DNA of 64,000 nt from Humulus lupulus (taxonomy: Eukaryota; Streptophyta; Magnoliopsida; Rosales; Cannabaceae), in assembly GCF_963169125.1 (NCBI RefSeq), contig NC_084794.1:114862358-114926357 (forward strand), read 5' to 3'. Below the pieces are notes generated by a model. The model made no database searches. It was not told the origin of the DNA and was given only the letters and a program-made list of their open reading frames with translations. The position numbers were made by a program, and so were the translations under genes. The first letter of the stretch is position 1. The number at the start of each line of letters is the position of its first letter. Shown here in pieces: positions 58,085-64,000 of the stretch.

Positions 58085-61000
58085 AACGCCTTTAGGGTGT
58101 CTTCCCCTAGGAAAACACTTCTCTTGGCGGGCTTAGGCTCGAAGTTTGAATCTGGTTCCTTGCTGTCCTCCGGGTGGCATGGTGCCAGCCCCTCAGCAAG
58201 CTCGGTGGGAACCTCTCCAAGCAGTTTTCGGGGAGGGTCTCCCCGACGCCTTTAATACCGTTAGGGTATGACAAGGGTGCTGACTGCTTGGAGTGTTTCC
58301 TTCTTTGTTTCTTTTGCTCAGTGAAGAACACCTCAAAGGAACCAATCATCGCTGCGGTAGAGGCTGAATCTGCCCAGGAGCAAGGTTCCCCTGTTGCCGG
58401 CGCAAAGGGGAAAGCAAAAACTAAGGTGGCCGCGGCTAGCCCACTGACTATCAACAGTTCCATCTGGGAGATGGACCAGAAGCCGAACCTGTTCAGGAAC
58501 TACGGTATGCTGGAGCTGTATTCCTCAGAGGCAGGCCTGAAGAACATCCCAGGCCTGATGTGGCACCGTCTGTCGGTGCTGGGTGAGTCTGCCATTCAGA
58601 GTCACGAGGGTTTTGGTGCCTAGAGCTGGGCACACATAGTGTGTGGGGCACATTTGCCCCTAAGAAGTTATTTTTCCAACTTCTGCGTGAAGGCGGGGAT
58701 TGCCCCCTTCCAGTTGATTCCCCCCAGCTACAAGCTTCTAGCGGGGTGGTACATCTTTTGCAAGTCCCGGGACCTGGAGGCCCCTACCCCGGAGGAGGTG
58801 CTATACTTCTATGCGCTGAAGTCTCAGCCCATGAGAGGTCATGACAAGGTGGGGTTTTATAGGCTGGAGAGGTATTCGGACGTGATGTGTCCCACATGTC
58901 ACACCGCGAGGGTTCCAGATCTCCGGGAGTACTGGTTCCTGACGACTGGCTTCCCATTGAAGAAAGTGCCAGCCCTATCTTTGGACTTCAAAGTCCCTGG
59001 TAAGTGCTCCTTCCTCTCTTTTTTAACTCTGTTTCTTTACGTTTGGTTTGCCTTCCGGGAGGATCTCTAACACTCGTGTTTGGATTTTGCAGAAGCCGTC
59101 CCGTGGACACCTCGCTGTGCAGAGATGATAAGGAGGTCAAACTTCTACGAGGGGCTCTCGGAGGAAGAGCTGAAGGTGGAAGGACTTGTGACCACCGAAT
59201 CTTTGAGGGAGTATGGGCTACTCGCCTCTTTCCAAAATATTGAGCCAGTGAGTGGCAGGGGGCAAAGTCAGGTGTCAGCTGACGTCCGGGAGCAGATTGC
59301 CCTGAAGCTATCCAGGGTGATCTGCCAGGCGGCCCAGGACGAGAATAATTTATCCCCCAGTTGGGCGGAGAGGTTCCCCGACCCCCAGTCAGAGGAAGAA
59401 GAAATCGAGGCTCGCCACGCCGCAGCTTACCCTAATGAAGGGACTCCGGGAGCTGGTACCTCTGGGAAAGGTAAGACTAGCTTTCGATTGATCCACACCC
59501 CCAGCCTGTCTGAGGTTTCCCGGACTTCTCAGGTGGGGTTCGATCCCCGCTTCCTTAGGCTAGATCCGCGTAGGATACCCTTTGACAGATATTGCGATAG
59601 GGTAGATGAGCTCCTCGGGTGTTTGAGTGACGGTAGTCTGCCAGAAGGTGTCACCATGGTTGACCCTTCTTCCCTTAGCATGTCATTCCCGGACTTCAAG
59701 GAGTACGGGAGCTTCCTGGAGCAGGAAGCGGTGTCTTGTTTTGCTCGGGGAAGGCCATCCACGTTTCTCGTGCATGGTCGTCCATTTCAAACTTTTCTCT
59801 TTTTTGCTTCTTGTTCCCCGCTGGTGGATTTGTTTGTGCTTTTATGTTGTTACTTGTTTCGTCTTCTGCTTATCTTTTTTTCACATCGCTTGCTGGTTGG
59901 TTAACCTTGCTTCGTACATTTCTTGCAGAACATCCCGAAGCAAAGATGTTGGGGAGAGCTACCTCACTTATCAAGAAGGTCGCCACCAGTCAAGACCCGT
60001 TCAAGGGAAAAGGACGAAAGACCGGAGCTGGTAGGGGAGGTAAAGTTGCCACACCCAAGAAGACAAGTGGCGAGGCGCAAGGGTCTTCGGTGGTGGAGAG
60101 GGCAATCGTGCCCGTGGTGGAGAAGCCTCCTGTCAAGGGGCCTTCCGAGAACACGGTGGTCTCGAGTAGTAGCAGCGATGGGGAAGGTCTTGTGTTCCCC
60201 GTGAAGACGACCGGGGTGAGCAAGCGCCCCGGAGGAGATGCTGAGGGCGACAAGAAAAAACGCTGTAGACATTCTTCTCCCGGAGGTGATGGAGACCTCC
60301 GGGCTGCGCGCAGTCCCCGCCAGACTACCCCCACCCAGCAGCAACCACAACCCCAACAGCGAAAGCAACAACAAAAACAACAACAACAAAGACAATCACC
60401 ACCGCCACAGCAGCAGCAAAAACAACAGCAACATCAGCAACAACAACAAAGACAATCACCACCGCCACAACAGCAACAAAAACAACAGCAACACCAGCAG
60501 CAACAACAAACCGGGGCGGTAGTGTCTTCTCTACCGTCCCTAATACCCCGTCTACCTCCTCCTCCTGTCCAAAGGGAGTTCACCCTTTTGGGATCTCCTT
60601 CTTCTCCTTCTCTTCCACTTTCTCAACAAACAAGCCTTCCTCAGCCTGGCCTGAAGTTCCACTTCCCTCAGAAACCAACCTGTTTCCCCGCTGCCCTCCT
60701 GGAGGGTGTAAGACGGGCTGATAATTTTTTGAAGAGGCGGTTGGAGGCCGAGAAGGCTGTTACTCAGGGAAGGGCAGACAACCTGTCTGCCGTGAAGAGA
60801 GCTGAGCTGGCAGAAGGGGTGAGATCTCTTCACCCGGCTGGAGCGGTTTTGGATGGCCCGGGCGTACATTGGCGCCGTTCGGAGCAGAGATGATGGAGGA
60901 CATGGCCCTGAGCTTGTGCGAGCTCAATTCTGAGAAATGGGCCATCAGTAGCAGTAAGGACCCGCTGTTGCTGACACATGCCGTAAAGCAGCAACTTTCT

Positions 61001-62123
61001 GGGGTAAGCTATCAGTTGCTGTGTTCTGGGGTCATTGGTCTTAGTACATTTGGTTCTGCTTAACTCATTCTGCTGTCTTTCCTTGCAGGCCTCTCTCATC
61101 GCGGAACGCTCGTTCCGGGAGGTGGGTGCAGTTCTGGTTCAGCTGGAGGAGAGCCAGGCGGGTCGCCAGGCCTTGGAGGCGGAGAAGCAGAAACTGACCC
61201 AACAGGTCGAGGGCATAAAGGGGGAGGCTATGGAGAAGATTAACCAGGCCCGGCGCGAGGCTGAAGAAGAGGCGGACAAGAAATATCTTGCCAAATATCA
61301 AGAGTACCGGGCCAGCGCGGAGAATGAGTTCAAGCTGCGGTCGGATGACTTGAGGGCCAGAAACTCCAAGCTCTAGGAAGAGCTATCCCTGGCCAGGGAG
61401 GAGAAGGAAACCTTGGATGCCCGCTTGCAATCGAAAAATGATCTTCTCCTTAAGCGGAACGAGGAATATGCCACTCTTCAAAATAGGCTGCACGTGGAGG
61501 AGCAAGATCACATGAGGAGCAAGGATCTCGCGTCTATGCTGGAGTTGGGGCTCGCTGAGAAGGAAAAACAGATTGGAGCCTTGCAATTCACTGTCAAGGG
61601 GCATATGACCGAGAAGCAATCCTTGCTGAACCAAAATAAGGTGCAGCGCAAGGAGATTGATTCCCTTAAGGGAGAGTGGGATGCATCCAAGGCCGAGCTG
61701 GAAAAACTGAGGGCTCAGTTGGCTGTCGCGGAGGCAAAGCTGGCGACCTCTGAGGCGGAGCGCTTGAAGGAGAAGGAAGATGCCGAGGTGGTACTGAACA
61801 GGACGATTAATTTATCTCACGTGGTCCTCATGCACCAACTTTGGAAAATAAACCCGGAGGTAGTAGGCTACCTGGGAGAGGATGCCGACGCCATGAGGGA
61901 GAAGCTACTGGTGTGGGATCAAAGCCCAGAGGTGTACGTCCAAACTTATAACATCGACGAGCCTGCTGGAGCCCCTGAGGCAGAAAACCTCGAAGAGGCG
62001 AGGACCTCTGATCCTGCCAGGGATGTCGTCCCTCCTTCCAACGAGCCGACTCCTCCGTCCCCAGTTGAAACTGCTGTCTCCGAGGCCCTGGTCGTGGAAA
62101 CCGCTGCCACCCCCAATGCTTGA
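58085..62123 (+). pseudogene. Antisense ORF (aORF) of Tat-5, multi-exon
   Basis: It is opposite to Tat-5 pol. Coding text begins by about 58330 (NTSKEPIIAAVEAES). The first domain runs LRSYFSNFCVKAGIAPFQL, EAPTPEEVLYFYALKSQ, LREYWFLTTG to 58999. Introns: 59000-59092 (93 nt, phase 1), probably 59777-59928 (phase 1, weak donor GTCGTC), and 61004-61088 (85 nt, phase 0). The middle holds acidic and basic low-complexity stretches and a Gln-rich region (60330-60510). Then come long coiled-coil (61090-61780) and a C-terminal block with LMHQLWKINPEVVGYL. It ends TGA at 62121. TAG stops at 58621 and 61374 and a frame problem near 60830 make this copy defective. Without them it would exceed 900 residues. 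Function unknown; the first domain resembles the Pfam putative gypsy type transposon family. Confidence 0.75.
60387..60506 (+). repeat. Two 60-bp tandem repeats coding for a Gln-rich stretch
   Basis: Exact-length units 60387-60446 and 60447-60506, few differences, each coding QRQSPPPQQQQKQQQHQQQQ. They lie within the longer CAA/CAG tract 60330-60510 of the Tat-5 antisense gene. Confidence 0.9.
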
Positions 62124-63565
62124 AGGGGTCTTGTCTTTTGTAAAAAATATATTTTTTTTTTATTTTTTATTTTTATTTTCCTTTGGGGCGAAGCTCCCTG
62201 TACTCTTTCCTAACTGCAGAAATATTTGCAATAACTATAGCATTCTTCTTTCCTTTTCTGCCGAGTTTTAATTTTGCGCTTAGGGTAGAGATTTTTATAT
62301 GGTAGAAACTGCTGTAGGGGCGCATGAGGTTTTGGTTCCAACGGCCAGACCCTATGCATTTCTAACTTGAAGCTCCAACGGCTTATGTCTTTTCCCACGT
62401 AGTTTCTAGGTTACGAAGGTTTCTTGGTCCCAACGGCAAGACTCCTTTCACCGTACTCAGCTTTCCTAAGGCAAATAGCCAATCCCGGGACTTGTAGATA
62501 TACTGTTCGCTGGGATTGCTAAGGTGACCCGTTCCATGGTGCCGAAACGGGAGTTCTTTTGGTGAGCGTCGCTAGACTTAGGGCTAGATCTTTGCGAAGC
62601 AAAACTAACTGTCGTTGTGGACCTCCCGGTGGCCGACTTCAGGGACCTGGCATGAAGCCCTGCGAGGCAAGGTTCGTTGCGGTCGGGGAAATCGCCACGC
62701 CTACCATGTGCGATCCCGGAGCAGGGGCTTTGCGAAGCAAGGCCTGCTGTAATTGGGGGATCGATCATATATGCTCCCGGAGCTGAAGCTTGCGAAGCGG
62801 AGCTTGCAGTGGTCGAGGAGCTCGCCATGCATTATTTTGTGAGATCCGGAGCTGAAGCCTGCGAAGCAAAGCTTACAGCGGTCGCGGATCTTGCCCCCTT
62901 TCGCCTTGCGGGACCCAGAGCTGGAGCTTGCGAAGCAAAGCTTACAGCGGTCGCAGATCTTGCCATTCATTACTTTATGAGACCTGGAGCTGAAGCTTGC
63001 GAAGCGAATCTTTACAGCAGTCGCGGAGTATTCTGCGAAGGACTTGTCAGGAAGTTGGGGGGTGTTTTGGCGTAGCTCTCTGAATGTGCCCCAACCTCCA
63101 GTCCTGTTCATCGCTGGGCTACATAGGAGATAATTTTCATGATGCATAATGGCAGGTATTTTCATGGCAATTTTCACATAACCACATAATGCACACATGA
63201 CACGTAATGCAAATATGTTCATGGCAACAAATCAACCTAAGCGTAATCAATTTAAAATTTTCAAACACAATGCTAGCACATAAGTGGTGTTCTCTTTATG
63301 TTTTGTTCAAGGGGCGTATGGCTATGCCTTAGCCATGTATACCCCCCCAAGTGAGCGTGGGGTCCGAACGTCTCCGGACCGCGTGGTCACTTGTTAAAAT
63401 GCAGCTTGGAACAAAGGGATAAAAGATGCAGTAAAAGCGGAGTGAAACTCTCCGTGTTTTATTAAATTAGCCTGTTAGGCATGCGTTTTACAGCTGGGAG
63501 GATTAACTCCATATTTTATATTTTTGCTACGTCCACCAAGGACTTTCGACTAGATAGTCCGGGGC
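62124..63565. other. Tat-5 spacer between antisense gene and pol
   Basis: No gene supported. It contains a 30-bp T-rich stretch (62145-62180), the tandem repeats at 62590-63060, and a C7 run at 63343-63349. The ORFs over the repeats (62466-63222) are products of the repeat. Confidence 0.55.
62590..63060. repeat. About 69-bp tandem repeat, seven units
   Basis: The core GCGAAGC recurs at 62594, 62662 (GCGAGGC), 62732, 62792, 62861, 62930 and 62999, spacing 60-70 bp, mostly 68-70. The best units read GGAGCTGAAGC(T/C)TGCGAAGC, then AAAGCTTACAGCGGTCGC. Units on the right are more alike than those on the left. Confidence 0.85.
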
Positions 63566-64000
63566 CTACTGATAGTAACGGCGGAGGTGCTCCGCGTTCC
63601 AGGCGCGCGGGACTTTAGATCCGTCTAGTCTCTTTAAGTGATACGTCCCATGGCCCACTTTTTCTTGGACTTCATAGGGGCCTTCCCAGTTGGGTCCGAG
63701 GACTCCCACTCCTGGATCCTGCGTAGCAGGAAATACTCTCCGTAGGACAAGGTCTCCAACTTCGAATGTACGGCTCTTGACTCTTGTGTTGAAGTGTCGG
63801 GCTATCTTGCCTTGGTACATTTTGAGTTGGACCTGTGACTGCTCCCGGAGCTCTTCGATCATGTCCATGGACTCCTGGAGAAGGGCGTGGTTCCGGGTAG
63901 GGTCGTAGGTGTCCTGCCTGTGAGAGGGGATCATAGTTTCTACTGGGATGATGGTCTCGCAACCGAAGGTCATGGAATAAGGTGTGTGCCCCGTCGAAGT
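63566..64000 (-). CDS. pol: Tat-5 integrase, C-terminal part (continues past the window)
   Basis: 145 open codons without a stop, reading TSTGHTPYSMTFGCETIIPV at the window edge (the integrase core end), then a helical linker (ALLQESMDMIEELREQSQ), GDLVLRRVFPATQDPGVGVL, the GPNWEGPYEV motif and the end AWNAEHLRRYYQ, TGA at 63566. The ending matches Tat-3 and Tat-4 integrase. It inserts element DNA in the nucleus. This is the only pol segment here without visible damage, so Tat-5 may be the youngest Tat copy, though its antisense gene has stops. Confidence 0.93.
   Translation of the reverse strand, partial: TSTGHTPYSMTFGCETIIPVETMIPSHRQDTYDPTRNHALLQESMDMIEELREQSQVQLKMYQGKIARHFNTRVKSRTFEVGDLVLRRVFPATQDPGVGVLGPNWEGPYEVQEKVGHGTYHLKRLDGSKVPRAWNAEHLRRYYQ

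Noticed and set aside
62466..63222. ORFs of 75-173 codons on both strands of the Tat-5 spacer
   Set aside because: They follow the 69-bp tandem repeat, whose length is a multiple of three; this is an expected artefact.
1..64000. Host genes, tRNA or rRNA genes
   Set aside because: I looked for conserved non-transposon proteins, tRNA-like cloverleaf text and rRNA motifs and saw none; every long frame is explained by an element.

Overview
The window is plant nuclear DNA, almost certainly from a eudicot with a repeat-rich genome. I see no host gene in its 64 kb. Everything recognisable is a transposable element or a piece of one: Ty3/gypsy chromoviruses of Tekay/Del type (2-2.6 kb LTRs starting TGTAAtg/TGTAAcg, chromodomain at the end of pol), Ty3/gypsy Tat-type elements (extra archaeal-type RNase H, additional antisense ORF), one L1-type LINE, a Ty1/copia remnant and a fold-back MULE-like DNA element. 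Nearly every coding region carries stops or frameshifts. The species cannot be named from the sequence alone.

Layout. 1-4136: 3' end of Tekay-1 (+) with its LTR. 4137-9323: Tat-1 (-), cut in integrase. 9324-10012: a Tat-type LTR in the opposite (+) orientation. 10013-13221: Tekay-2 gag (+), split by a 2.0 kb solo LTR (10622-12642). 13222-18182: Tat-2 (-), with an LTR that has gag on one side and a polypurine tract on the other. 18183-20956: a non-autonomous-looking element (-) with a Met-type primer site and LTR. 20957-24928: Tekay-3 remnant (+) and LTR. 24929-25260: copia RNase H scrap. 25919-31395: a LINE split by a fold-back DNA element (27027-28403) and a 2.1 kb solo LTR (28777-30870). 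31396-36090: LTR fragments, including a solo Tekay LTR with perfect target duplication (32338-34630).

The right 28 kb is a nest. Outer element Tat-3 (about 36090-56216, +) lost most of pol. A complete but mutated Tat-4 (37899-50844, +) sits inside its gag with a perfect 5-bp duplication (GTAGG). Tat-5 (-) runs from its 3' LTR at 56217 past the right edge of the window and lies in the 3' part of Tat-3.

The most interesting content is the antisense gene between pol and the 3' LTR of Tat-3, Tat-4 and Tat-5. All three encode a related protein: an N-terminal domain like the Pfam 'putative gypsy type transposon' family, then coiled-coil and a short C-terminal motif. All three carry an 84-100 nt GT-AG intron of phase 1 at the same place. 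In Tat-5 the gene has promoter-like TATA boxes upstream and at least two more introns. A second non-coding signal is a set of short hairpin arrays, with varied but still paired stems, in the middle or 3' half of several Tekay-type LTRs.
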